Below are positions 27,719 to 36,299 of a stretch of 64,000 nt of DNA, piece after piece. The position numbers and the translations under genes are program-made. Origin of the DNA: an uncultured Bacteroidales bacterium. GTDB taxonomy: Bacteria > Bacteroidota > Bacteroidia > Bacteroidales > Bacteroidaceae. Below the pieces are notes generated by a model. It saw nothing but the letters and a program-made list of their open reading frames with translations. It had not been told where the DNA came from and did not search any database. Every line of letters begins with the position of its first letter. The stretch's first letter is position 1. The DNA is taken from positions 1 to 64,000 of the forward strand of contig CACYBB010000005.1 of the NCBI GenBank assembly GCA_902772585.1, given 5' to 3'.

Positions 27719-29179
27719 ATGGGATATAGTCAATTTTTAAATATGGTGCCCGAGTTTTATCTCGTATGCATTCTGTTAGTCGTTTTCTTCGTGGATTTCA
27801 TCTGCTCGCGTAAGAGTGAGAAGTCTTATGAAGTCTTTGGTGGAGTGACCATCGGATTGATGCTGGTGCTGCCTTTCCGCATCGCCTTCCTGTCGGAACC
27901 AGCGGAAGCCTTCGGCGGCATGTATGTCGCCACGCAGGCTGCCAATGTCATGAAGGTCATCCTGAGCATTGGTACGGTTATCGTACTGATTATGGCCGAG
28001 CCTTGGCTGAAGAACGAGGCTAAAAACTATCGCGGCGAGTTCTATCTGCTGATGCTCTCTACGCTGCTTGGTATGTTTATCATGGTTAGCAGCGGCTCTT
28101 TCCTGCTGTTCTTCCTCGGACTAGAGACCGCCTCAGTGCCTATGGCCTGCTTGGTGGCTATGGACAAGTTTAAGAAAAAGTCTGCTGAGGCCGCTGCTAA
28201 GTATATCCTCGTGGCTACGTTCTCAAGCGGTGTGATGCTCTATGGCATCTCGTTTGTCTATGCCGCTACAGGTACGCTCTATTTCGACGATGTCGCTATT
28301 GCCATTATGGGCAATAATCCGCTTTACGAGGGTGCTACACCACTGACTATTATGGGTCTGGTGTTTTTCTTCAGCGGACTGGCATTCAAACTGTCGTTGG
28401 TACCTTTCCACTTCTGGACAGCCGATACCTACGAGGGTGCTCCTACACCTATCACCGGCTATCTGAGCGTCTGCTCCAAGGGTGCCGCAGCCTTTGCTGC
28501 TATGGTTATCCTTTGCAAGGCTTTCGCTCCGCTGGTAGATTATTGGGAGTATATGCTCTATGTGCTCATCGTGCTCTCTATCACCATCGCTAACCTCTTC
28601 GCCATCCGTCAGAGCGAGCTCAAGCGCTTTATGGCCTTCAGTTCTATCTCTCAGGCCGGCTATATCATGTTGGCTGTTGTTGGTGCTTCGCAGGCTGGTA
28701 TGGCTTCGTTGATGTACTACATCTTGGTGTATGTCGTGGCCAATATGGCTGTCTTCACCGTTATATCTGCTGTAGAGCAAAACAATGGTGGCGTCACCAA
28801 GATGAGTGCCTACGACGGTCTCTACCAGACCAACCCCAAGCTGGCGTTCCTCATGACGCTGGCCCTGTTCTCGTTGGCTGGTATTCCTCCGTTCGCAGGT
28901 ATGTTCTCCAAGTTCTTCGTGTTCATGGCTGCTGCCGAGCAGGGCTCTTTCTGGGCTTACTTTGTTGTCTTTGTAGCCTTGGTTAACACGGTGGTGAGCT
29001 TGTACTACTATCTGCTCATCGTCAAGGCTATGTACATCAAGCAGACCGACACCCCGCTGCCTGCTTTCAAGAGCGATGTTAACACCAAACTCGCCCTGGC
29101 CATTTGCACTGTAGGCATCGCCCTCTTCGGCGTCTGTTCGTGCATCTATGAGTGGCTCTTTGCTGCTTCTGCCATGTAA
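27719..29179 (+). CDS. nuoN: NADH-quinone oxidoreductase subunit N
   Basis: 486 residues with about 14 helices; FLGLETASVPMACLVA, KLSLVPFHFWTADTYEGAPTPITGYLSV and AFSSISQAGYIMLAV are typical. Preceded by a purine-rich AGGAGA site (27706-27711). Last gene of the nuo operon, followed by a terminator. Confidence 0.95.
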   Translation: MGYSQFLNMVPEFYLVCILLVVFFVDFICSRKSEKSYEVFGGVTIGLMLVLPFRIAFLSEPAEAFGGMYVATQAANVMKVILSIGTVIVLIMAEPWLKNEAKNYRGEFYLLMLSTLLGMFIMVSSGSFLLFFLGLETASVPMACLVAMDKFKKKSAEAAAKYILVATFSSGVMLYGISFVYAATGTLYFDDVAIAIMGNNPLYEGATPLTIMGLVFFFSGLAFKLSLVPFHFWTADTYEGAPTPITGYLSVCSKGAAAFAAMVILCKAFAPLVDYWEYMLYVLIVLSITIANLFAIRQSELKRFMAFSSISQAGYIMLAVVGASQAGMASLMYYILVYVVANMAVFTVISAVEQNNGGVTKMSAYDGLYQTNPKLAFLMTLALFSLAGIPPFAGMFSKFFVFMAAAEQGSFWAYFVVFVALVNTVVSLYYYLLIVKAMYIKQTDTPLPAFKSDVNTKLALAICTVGIALFGVCSCIYEWLFAASAM

Positions 29180-29205
29180 GCAGTAGTAAGTTTCTAAATA
29201 TCATC

Positions 29206-29239
29206 AGAGGAATTGGTCATGGCCAGTTCCTCTTTTTTT
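29206..29239 (+). terminator. terminator of the nuo operon
   Basis: AGAGGAATTGG / CCAGTTCCTCT stem (one G-U), 6-nt loop, then a run of seven T. Confidence 0.88.
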
Positions 29240-29330
29240 GTTTTAACCTAAATTAGTTTAAGAAATTCTTATTTTAAATATCTGTAAGAATAATTCATAT
29301 TGCTTACGACGATTGTATCTAAAAAACGCT

Positions 29331-29338
29331 TAACTTTG
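29331..29338 (+). promoter_or_regulatory. -7 box for the small secreted protein
   Basis: TAACTTTG; expected start near 29345, which lies downstream of the most upstream in-frame ATG (29300) and supports the ATG at 29372. Confidence 0.65.
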
Positions 29339-29371
29339 CAGCGTCATTCCATACATCGTACCATTTGCAGT

Positions 29372-29905
29372 ATGTATAAAAGATTGTTGCTCCTGATAAA
29401 CCTGTTGCCCACGCTCTGCATGGCACAGTCCACCAGTGACTCACTGTCTGTGGACTCTACGCTCAGAACCTTCGTAGTGGTCAATATGGAGACCGGCATT
29501 CCCGTTCGCAACGTTGTAGTCCATGCCAATGATGGGCAGGGGGCTCGTACTTCCTGGGATGGCACATTCTCTCTGCACGAAGGTTATCGGGAGGTGACAT
29601 TCTCGCACGCTAGCTTTGTGAAGCGCGTCATGTATGCTGAAGAGATGAAGGGCGACACCATCGGTCTCCTACCACATATGCTTGCCGTAAACGAAGTCGT
29701 CATCTGGGGTCGTCGTCGTAATATGACGTCCATGATCATACCCAAACCCTCCGAAACTGAGTTGCAACTGCAGCAAGCCGTTCCCCAGGGTTTCAATCCG
29801 TTAGGTCTCCTCTTTTGGGGCTTCGATGAACTTTGGGGCAAGAAAAGCCGTCACCGCAAGGAAATGCGCGAGCAGCGCAAAAAGATGATTATCGATAATT
29901 ATTAA
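29372..29905 (+). CDS. secreted CarboxypepD_reg-like protein
   Basis: 177 residues from the ATG at 29372 (chosen because the promoter lies between it and the upstream ATG, and because it gives a Sec signal MYKRLLLLINLLPTLCMAQ). The middle, VVVNMETGIPVRNVVVHANDG...TSWDGTFSL, is a carboxypeptidase-regulatory-like beta-sandwich of the type found at the start of SusC proteins. The C-terminus is basic and rich in K/R/E. A periplasmic role is likely; function unknown. Confidence 0.7.
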   Translation: MYKRLLLLINLLPTLCMAQSTSDSLSVDSTLRTFVVVNMETGIPVRNVVVHANDGQGARTSWDGTFSLHEGYREVTFSHASFVKRVMYAEEMKGDTIGLLPHMLAVNEVVIWGRRRNMTSMIIPKPSETELQLQQAVPQGFNPLGLLFWGFDELWGKKSRHRKEMREQRKKMIIDNY

Positions 29906-29926
29906 GAACTTCGTGCCCTCTCTTCT

Positions 29927-30060
29927 GAATAGTTCTCATGTCTCGTGAGAATAGTTCTCGAACCTCTTGTGAATAGTCCTCGTGGCCACTGAGAACTATC
30001 CAGCCTGCGAGAAGCCAATAGTCCGGATGCTCCTAACTGATAGTCCGAAGCAACCGAACA
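29927..30060. repeat. 22-nt tandem repeat, about six units
   Basis: GAATAGTTCTC starts at 29927 and 29949 and GAATAGTCCTC at 29971, exactly 22 nt apart. Degenerate units follow at 29993 (GAACTATCC), about 30016 (CAATAGTCC) and 30039 (GATAGTCC). It fills the gap between two convergent genes. Spacers between the cores are not conserved, so the period is structural rather than a simple copy. Confidence 0.65.
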
Positions 30061-30082
30061 GGCAGTTCGGTTGCTTCGGACT
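30042..30082. repeat. perfect 18-bp inverted repeat with 5-nt loop
   Basis: AGTCCGAAGCAACCGAAC at 30042-30059 pairs with its exact complement at 30065-30082. No T-run follows on either strand, so it is not a classical intrinsic terminator, although it lies between convergent genes. The left arm includes the last 22-nt unit. Confidence 0.8.
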
Positions 30083-30136
30083 GGAGGCAATGATTAGGAT
30101 GATGTTGTTTCTTCTCTGTTTTTGGACATCGTGCAA

Positions 30137-30556
30137 TTACTGCTGACTAAGCACAGAGGCTGTCTTGCGATATCCCATGCCGGTGACGTGGCAGATGAGG
30201 CGGTCGTCCTGATTGGTGACACGCACCTCGACAGCTGGAATCTTGTGGTGGTCGGCAACGCTGACGGCCTCGGCACGAAGATGATCACCCTCTTTGGCAC
30301 TCGACACAAACATGATGCTGTTGTTGATGCCGAAGGTGAGCTGTCCACGACAATTCATCAGAGCGGCTATTGCCAAGTCGGCCAAGGTGAAAAGGGCACC
30401 ACCTTGGCAAACATTGCCACCATTCAGGTGCATGTCGGTCACCGTCATCTCTGCGACAGCGTGGTGCTCGTCAACTTCTGTAATCTGGCAACCTGCATTG
30501 GCTGCGAAACGGTCGGTGCGATTGAGTAATTCTTTTATGTTCATGGTGTCTGTCAT
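30137..30556 (-). CDS. PaaI-like hotdog-fold thioesterase
   Basis: 139 residues. The segment VTDMHLNGGNVCQGGALFTLADLAIAALMN is the hotdog active-site region of PaaI/YbgC-type acyl-CoA thioesterases, followed by SIMFVSSAKEGDHLRAEA. The start ATG overlaps the stop of the upstream kinase gene (ATGA, 30553-30556), pointing to translational coupling; a second ATG (30544) gives MNIKELLN. It probably hydrolyses a small acyl- or aryl-CoA in the cytoplasm; substrate unknown. Confidence 0.85.
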   Translation of the reverse strand: MTDTMNIKELLNRTDRFAANAGCQITEVDEHHAVAEMTVTDMHLNGGNVCQGGALFTLADLAIAALMNCRGQLTFGINNSIMFVSSAKEGDHLRAEAVSVADHHKIPAVEVRVTNQDDRLICHVTGMGYRKTASVLSQQ

Positions 30557-32619
30557 TGTTTTGCAGTTGATGAATAGGGGAGCGTCATCACGAAACGGGC
30601 ACCAGTGGTGTAGCTGGTGTCGAGGGTGATATCGCCACCCATATGGCGAACCAGCGAACGGGCGATGGAGAGTCCGAGACCTGTTCCATCGGTATATTCG
30701 TTGAGCTGTACGAACTCGGTGAAGATATTCTCTGCCTGCTCAGGGGGTACGCCGATGCCTGTATCTTCGACGACGAATGCTAGTTGTCGTTCCTGCATGC
30801 TGATGCGCAACGTGACGTGCTGTCTCTGGTCGTGTTCACGTTGGGTGGTGAACGCTAGCGGATGGGTGAACTTAATCGCATTGTCGAGGAGCATGGCCAA
30901 TGCTTTGGCTGCCGACTTCTCGTTAGTGAGGAAGGTCAGCGACTCTAAACTTGCTTGTAGCAGGAGTTCAAAGTCAAGATGATGGGCCTGTCGGATGCCA
31001 CTTAATTTAATGGCCTGATTGGCTACCTCGGCAGGTGAGACGGTGTCGTGAATGTCGATATTACTGTTGCTATAGACCTCACTTAGATCGAGCATCTTAT
31101 CCACCAGACGGGTAATACGCTCGCTGTTGTCTACAATCTTCTGGTTGATAGACTGTAGCTCAGCTCCATTGAGTTCGATATCGGACGATGCCAGTACTTG
31201 TGTGAAGCCAGAGAGTACGTTGAGTGGCGTGCGCACCTCATGGGAAATCTGCTGGATGAACTTTGTCTTCATGCGCGACGACTCCTCAGCCCGCTCATTG
31301 GCAAGTTTCAATTGGCGGTTACTTTCGTTCAGCTTATGGAAAGCCCTGCTGCGCTGGAAGGTATAGGTCAGGAAGAAGATGACGAGGATAATCATAACGA
31401 TAATGATGGTGAACAGACGTTGCTGCGACAACTTGGCGCGTTGTTCGGCAATCTGGCGCTCCTTGCCCTCAGTATCATAGACTGTAGATAGCAGGTCGGC
31501 ATCAATCTTCTTCTGACGGACCAAGGCTGTGTCGTAGGCCAACGCTATCTGTGTAGCCACTTGTAGGGCTGAATCGCGATGACCTGCCAGCAGGTTAACG
31601 TGGAACTTAGGTATCATGAAGCGACCTATGTTCTCGAGGTCGGGCTCGTAACCACTCTCACTCATGAAAGCATCAAGCATGACCATCTTACGAGCAGCCT
31701 CGTCATAACGCTTGGTAGCCATGAGATAGCGGCAACTGTTGATGATGTTTCCTGGTTGCTTGGACGTTTGGGTAGACAAATAGTCTGCATAGGCCTTCTC
31801 AGCATCTGCTGTACGCCCTTGCGCATGAGCCAGCATGGCACGACAATAGTTAATCTCGGCCTTCATCTCATCGAGATAGACTGAGTCGGGGTGTGGATGT
31901 GCCAGGGCTTTGGCATACAGCGAGTCCTCTCTGGCAATCCATGGCGCTGCCTTATCGATTTGTCGACAGCGCATATAGACAGTAGCAATGGCATTCATGG
32001 TCTTCTGACATTCGCGCAGGTCCAGAGGGTCTGCGTGGGTGGCCAGTCGGGCTTTGATGCTCTGTAGTGACTTCTGGAAACTCTTGTCGGCCTCGGCATC
32101 CTGCCCCAGACAGAGTTGGCTTTCACCGATAATCTGTGCGATGTCGTGGTGACTCACAAACGATTCGTGTCCTGCAGCTTTAAGCTTGCGGTCGGCATTG
32201 TAAGCTTCACGTAGGGCACGGTCGTAGCGACGCATATCGCAGAGTAGTCGCACATAATCCTTATAAGAATAGATGTAGCATTCGAGGTCTGCCTCCGACT
32301 GCAGCTCTTCGACATCTATTATTGCCAGTTCGTAATACAACTTCAGCGACTTGCGATACTGTCCCATCAGGTTGTAGGCTATGGAACTATAGAAAATGCT
32401 TCTTACCTTCGGGAGTTCACCTGCCTGTTCCAAACTATCACAGACAATGAGTAGTCGCTCGTAGTCACGTTCATCTCCAATGTCTGATACGAGACTGTCG
32501 GCGCTGTTGTAGCCCTTGTCGTTCAACGACGATGGTTGCTGATGGTGTGTGCAACTGATCACAGTCATCAGCAGCAATCCCAAGGATAGCAACTGTATGT
32601 ACAGAGTCTTGATGGTCAT
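30553..32619 (-). CDS. TPR-containing lipoprotein sensor histidine kinase
   Basis: 688 residues: SPII-like N-terminus (C23 in LLMTVISCTHH), TPR-like helical repeats through about 370, one membrane helix (RLFTIIIVMIILVIFFLTYTF), then HisKA with phospho-acceptor in ISHEVRTPLN and HATPase_c (DNAIKFTHP, VEDTGIGVPPE, TDGTGLGLSIARSLVRHMGG). Periplasmic TPR sensing with a cytoplasmic kinase is a recurrent Bacteroidota design. No receiver or response-regulator gene is adjacent, so it is an orphan. Its start overlaps the uvrA stop (ATGA) and its stop overlaps the thioesterase start. Confidence 0.9.
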   Translation of the reverse strand: MTIKTLYIQLLSLGLLLMTVISCTHHQQPSSLNDKGYNSADSLVSDIGDERDYERLLIVCDSLEQAGELPKVRSIFYSSIAYNLMGQYRKSLKLYYELAIIDVEELQSEADLECYIYSYKDYVRLLCDMRRYDRALREAYNADRKLKAAGHESFVSHHDIAQIIGESQLCLGQDAEADKSFQKSLQSIKARLATHADPLDLRECQKTMNAIATVYMRCRQIDKAAPWIAREDSLYAKALAHPHPDSVYLDEMKAEINYCRAMLAHAQGRTADAEKAYADYLSTQTSKQPGNIINSCRYLMATKRYDEAARKMVMLDAFMSESGYEPDLENIGRFMIPKFHVNLLAGHRDSALQVATQIALAYDTALVRQKKIDADLLSTVYDTEGKERQIAEQRAKLSQQRLFTIIIVMIILVIFFLTYTFQRSRAFHKLNESNRQLKLANERAEESSRMKTKFIQQISHEVRTPLNVLSGFTQVLASSDIELNGAELQSINQKIVDNSERITRLVDKMLDLSEVYSNSNIDIHDTVSPAEVANQAIKLSGIRQAHHLDFELLLQASLESLTFLTNEKSAAKALAMLLDNAIKFTHPLAFTTQREHDQRQHVTLRISMQERQLAFVVEDTGIGVPPEQAENIFTEFVQLNEYTDGTGLGLSIARSLVRHMGGDITLDTSYTTGARFVMTLPYSSTAKQ

Positions 32620-35480
32620 GGTCTTTCTAATTCTTCTTTCAAATAGCGAGGGGTGTAGCCCTTGGGGGAACGGGCTACCTCTTCTGGTGTGCCAGTTGAG
32701 AGGATGGTGCCACCGCCACGGCCTCCCTCAGGGCCCATGTCGATAATGTGGTCGGCCTGACGGATGACGTCGAGGTTATGCTCGATGACGAGGACAGTGT
32801 TGCCGCGGTCTACCAAGCGGCGCAGCACCTCCATGAGGATGCGGATGTCCTCGAAGTGCAGACCTGTAGTGGGCTCGTCGAGGATGTAGAATGTCTTACC
32901 AGTATCCTTTTTTGACAGTTCGGCAGCCAATTTGATGCGCTGGCTCTCTCCGCCAGATAGGGTCGTTGATGGTTGGCCAAGCTTGATATATCCGAGACCC
33001 ACATCCTGAATGGTCTTGATTTTACGCAGGATATCGGGTACGTTCTCAAAAAACTCGCAGGCCTGATTGATGGTCATGTCGAGTACGTCGGCAATAGATT
33101 TTCCCTTGAAGCGCACTTCCAATGTCTCTCGGTTGTAGCGTTTGCCGTGACATTCCTCACAAGGCACCTGAATGTTCGGAAGGAAGTTCATCTCGATAGT
33201 CTTGTAGCCGTTGCCACCACACGTCTCGCAGCGTCCGCCTTTGACATTGAACGAGAAACGACCAGGCTTGTAGCCACGAATCTGGGCTTCAGGCAGGTTG
33301 ACGAACAGCGAGCGGATGTCGCCAAAGACACCTGTATACGTGGCTGGGTTGGAACGAGGTGTACGACCGATAGGTGACTGGTCGACATTCACCACCTTAT
33401 CTATATATTTCAGTCCTTCGATGCTGTCGTAGGGCAGTGGAGCCTGCAGAGAACGATAGAAATGCTTGGACAGGATGGGGTAGAGCGTCTCGTTGATGAG
33501 CGTGGACTTACCCGAGCCGCTGACTCCCGTTACGACGATGAGCTTGCCCAAAGGAAACTCTGCTGTGATATTCTTGAGGTTGTTCCCACGACAGCCTGTA
33601 AGGACCAGACGTTGGTCCGTGGTAGTTCTCTTTGCTGCAACAGAGTCGCAGCGTACGGAACCTTTAAGGTACTGCGCCGTCAGTGTGTCGGTCTTCAGCA
33701 GTTCGGCTGGAGTGCCTTGGAAGACGACTTCGCCACCTTTGCGACCAGCACGAGGACCGATATCGACAATGTAGTCGGCACTGAGCATCATATCTCGGTC
33801 GTGCTCAACAACGATAACGGTATTTCCCAGGTCGCGCAGTTCCTTCAGTGAACGGATGAGTCGCTCATTGTCGCGTTGGTGCAGTCCGATGGATGGTTCG
33901 TCGAGGATGTAGAGCACGTTGACCAGTTGGGAACCTATCTGTGTGGCCAGTCGAATGCGTTGACTCTCACCGCCAGACAGTGAGGCTGACTGACGGTTCA
34001 GTGACAGGTAGTCGAGACCGACGTCCAGCAGGAAGTCCAGACGGGTGCGCAGCTCTTTGAGTATCTCTGTGGCAATCTGTTGCTGTTGCTTGTCTAAGTG
34101 CTTCTCCACTTCGTTAAGCCATTCGCGCAACTCGTCGAGATCCATATTTGCCAGTTCGGCAATGCTCTTATCCCATATCTTATAGGATAAGGCTTCGCGG
34201 TTTAGTCGCTGACCATGACATTCAGGACACTCGCATTCAGCTAGGAACTGTTCTGCCCACTTCTCAGAGCCCAGCGATGGTGCACGTCGTGAAGATGGTG
34301 TGCTGTCATCATCGTCCATGACGGATTGCAGGTACTTGATAACACCATCGTAGTCGACGAAGTAGTCGCTGGAGGTGTGTACCAGTTCCTTGTCGATGCG
34401 AACGGATTCGAGCGTTCCATATAGAATCTCGTTGAGTGCCTCTTCTGGTATATCCTCAATGGGGGTATTCAAGTCGCATTCGTAGCCTGCGAGAATGGCA
34501 CTAATCTGCCAGAAGATCATCTGGTTTTTGTACTTGCCAAGAGGAACGATGCCGCCATCGTGGATAGAGTGTTTGCGGTTGGGAATGACTTTGTCGAGGT
34601 CTATCTCGTTGATATATCCCAAACCCTTGCAGCGCGGACAAGCACCCTGTGGAGAGTTGAACGAGAAGGTGTTGGGGGCTGGGTCACTATAAGAGATACC
34701 AGTTGTGGGACACATCAGACGACGGGAGAAATGCTTGACGGCCCCTGACTCATGGTCCATAATCATCAGCAAACCTTCACCCTGTTTCATGGCAATCTGG
34801 ACGGACTTCTTGAGACGGTCAGATGCTTTATCTGTGGATTCTGGTTCTGCCGGAACCGCTAACCTATCGATAACCACCTCGATGTCGTGGTTCTTGTAGC
34901 GGTCCACTTTCATGCCAGGCAAGAGTTCCTTGACCTCACCGTCGATACGAACATGAAGATAACCCTTGCGGCGCATGGATTCGAAAAGTTCACGGTAGTG
35001 TCCCTTACGACTCTTGATGAGTGGTGCCAGGATGAGAATTTTCTTGCCAGCATAGTCGTTCTGAATCATCTCAATGACTTTCTCCTCCGTGTATTTTACC
35101 ATCGGCTCTCCCGTAGCATAGCTATAGGCACGGCCAGCACGCGCAAAGAGTAGTCGCATGTAGTCGTAGATCTCTGTCGTTGTACCCACGGTAGAACGAG
35201 GGTTCTTGTTGGTAGTCTTCTGCTCAATACTGATAACTGGCGAGAGTCCTGTAATCTTATCGACATCAGGACGCTCCATGCCACCCAGAAAGTTGCGGGC
35301 ATAAGCCGAGAAAGTCTCGATGTAACGACGCTGGCCCTCGGCAAAGATAGTATCAAAAGCCAATGACGACTTACCCGAACCGCTAAGACCAGTAATGACG
35401 GTCAGCGAGTTGCGTGGTATCTCTACGTCGATATTCTTCAGGTTATGGACGCGGGCACCGAAGACTTGTATCTTTTCCAT
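32616..35480 (-). CDS. uvrA: excinuclease ABC subunit A
   Basis: 954 residues with two ABC ATPase halves: Walker [10 protein letters not shown] and GVSGSGKST, and two LSGGESQRI signatures. It recognises DNA damage for nucleotide excision repair with UvrB. The C-terminal zinc finger is complete (CETCGGNG...CEECHGKR). The N-terminal one reads CPTTG...CPRC, lacking one cysteine of the first pair. First gene of a uvrA-kinase-thioesterase chain with 4-nt overlaps. Confidence 0.97.
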   Translation of the reverse strand: MEKIQVFGARVHNLKNIDVEIPRNSLTVITGLSGSGKSSLAFDTIFAEGQRRYIETFSAYARNFLGGMERPDVDKITGLSPVISIEQKTTNKNPRSTVGTTTEIYDYMRLLFARAGRAYSYATGEPMVKYTEEKVIEMIQNDYAGKKILILAPLIKSRKGHYRELFESMRRKGYLHVRIDGEVKELLPGMKVDRYKNHDIEVVIDRLAVPAEPESTDKASDRLKKSVQIAMKQGEGLLMIMDHESGAVKHFSRRLMCPTTGISYSDPAPNTFSFNSPQGACPRCKGLGYINEIDLDKVIPNRKHSIHDGGIVPLGKYKNQMIFWQISAILAGYECDLNTPIEDIPEEALNEILYGTLESVRIDKELVHTSSDYFVDYDGVIKYLQSVMDDDDSTPSSRRAPSLGSEKWAEQFLAECECPECHGQRLNREALSYKIWDKSIAELANMDLDELREWLNEVEKHLDKQQQQIATEILKELRTRLDFLLDVGLDYLSLNRQSASLSGGESQRIRLATQIGSQLVNVLYILDEPSIGLHQRDNERLIRSLKELRDLGNTVIVVEHDRDMMLSADYIVDIGPRAGRKGGEVVFQGTPAELLKTDTLTAQYLKGSVRCDSVAAKRTTTDQRLVLTGCRGNNLKNITAEFPLGKLIVVTGVSGSGKSTLINETLYPILSKHFYRSLQAPLPYDSIEGLKYIDKVVNVDQSPIGRTPRSNPATYTGVFGDIRSLFVNLPEAQIRGYKPGRFSFNVKGGRCETCGGNGYKTIEMNFLPNIQVPCEECHGKRYNRETLEVRFKGKSIADVLDMTINQACEFFENVPDILRKIKTIQDVGLGYIKLGQPSTTLSGGESQRIKLAAELSKKDTGKTFYILDEPTTGLHFEDIRILMEVLRRLVDRGNTVLVIEHNLDVIRQADHIIDMGPEGGRGGGTILSTGTPEEVARSPKGYTPRYLKEELERP

Positions 35481-35484
35481 TTTA

Positions 35485-35520
35485 GATAATGGGTCTAATG
35501 GGTTAATGGCTTATTATGGG
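35485..35520 (-). repeat. about 9-nt leader repeat before uvrA
   Basis: Read on the minus strand, CCATTA-type units recur (CCCATAATAA, GCCATTAA, CCCATTAGA, CCCATTATC) up to 4 nt before the uvrA ATG. Less regular than the other leader repeats. Confidence 0.5.
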
Positions 35521-36191
35521 TTGCTGGTATCAACTGTGTTGTAGTTGCGCAGAAGGTTGACATCGCGACGGATGTTGTATTCTGTACCGTCGGCACCGAG
35601 CGCCTTGACATAGACAAAGTAGACACCATCCTTGACAGGGTGACCATGGTGAGTGCCATCCCATCCACTACGCTCGTTCTGCCAGTCTGTCCAGTCATAG
35701 AGCTTCTGCCCATGACGATTAAAGATGTACGCATGGAACTCGATAATGCTCTTCGAATTGGTCTTTGCCTGGAAGTAGTCGTTGATGCCGTCGCCATTGG
35801 GTGAGAAAGCATTAGGCATCTCCAAATGACTGTCACTGATGGTGATGTTTATACTCTTCGTTTCGATGATTTCACCGTCGAGCACGACGTTGAGTGTAAT
35901 CTGATTCTTACCTGCTGCCGTAAACGTATAGGTAGTGTTCTCTTCATAACGTGTCACGTTGATATCGGCTGACGTGTTGGTAATGTGCCATTCGATGGTT
36001 GCAGCAGGATCAAGATTCGAGGGATTTGATGTGAACTGCACATAGAGTGGGGCCTCCTCGGAGAAATCTTCAGTTGCCACCACCTCTACACCTTTTTTGT
36101 CGGTGTATGTAGCCTTGAGCTCAATGTCAGCATAAGCTGTTGTAGCCAGCAGACAAGTGGCAAAAAGGGTTAATATTTTACTTATTTTCAT
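35514..36191 (-). CDS. secreted protein with CHU_C / T9SS type-B sorting domain
   Basis: 225 residues from the ATG at 36191, which gives a clean Sec signal ([15 protein letters not shown]); an in-frame ATG 8 codons upstream (36215) lies inside the -7 box. A PKD/Ig-like region (about 20-115) is followed by the gliding-motility C-terminal domain starting [15 protein letters not shown] and continuing [14 protein letters not shown]...[19 protein letters not shown]. This domain directs type IX secretion of type-B substrates. The passenger part is very small. Confidence 0.85.
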   Translation of the reverse strand: MKISKILTLFATCLLATTAYADIELKATYTDKKGVEVVATEDFSEEAPLYVQFTSNPSNLDPAATIEWHITNTSADINVTRYEENTTYTFTAAGKNQITLNVVLDGEIIETKSINITISDSHLEMPNAFSPNGDGINDYFQAKTNSKSIIEFHAYIFNRHGQKLYDWTDWQNERSGWDGTHHGHPVKDGVYFVYVKALGADGTEYNIRRDVNLLRNYNTVDTSNP

Positions 36192-36212
36192 GTTGATATG
36201 CGAATATTTGTG

Positions 36213-36220
36213 CAAAATTA
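36213..36220 (-). promoter_or_regulatory. -7 box for the CHU_C gene
   Basis: Minus-strand TAATTTTG, 22 nt upstream of the ATG at 36191; excludes the more upstream ATG at 36215. Confidence 0.6.
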
Positions 36221-36227
36221 GAAAATA

Positions 36228-36262
36228 ATTATGAATTATGCATTATGCATTATGAATTATTT
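36228..36262. repeat. heptamer repeat between divergent promoters
   Basis: Five 7-nt units ATTATGA, ATTATGC, ATTATGC, ATTATGA, ATTATTT. They lie between the minus-strand -7 box (36213-36220) and the plus-strand -7 box (36265-36272), where the -33 boxes of both promoters would fall. Confidence 0.75.
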
Positions 36263-36264
36263 CG

Positions 36265-36272
36265 TAATTTTG
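36265..36272 (+). promoter_or_regulatory. -7 box for the LysM-receptor gene
   Basis: TAATTTTG, 27 nt upstream of the ATG at 36300. Confidence 0.6.
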
Positions 36273-36299
36273 TAGCGCAAAAATGAAAAATAGTAGTTT

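Noticed and set aside
29927..30060. CRISPR array in the convergent gap
   Set aside because: Units are 22 nt in total with 8-11 nt cores and no unique spacers of 28-40 nt; no cas genes nearby.
29902..30090. 62-residue frame through the 22-nt repeat array
   Set aside because: Arises from the repeat and hairpin; no ribosome site or conserved pattern.
32616..35480. UvrA zinc-finger loss as a novelty
   Set aside because: The CPTTG form of the first module appears, from family knowledge, to be usual in Bacteroidota UvrA, so it is noted only in the gene entry.
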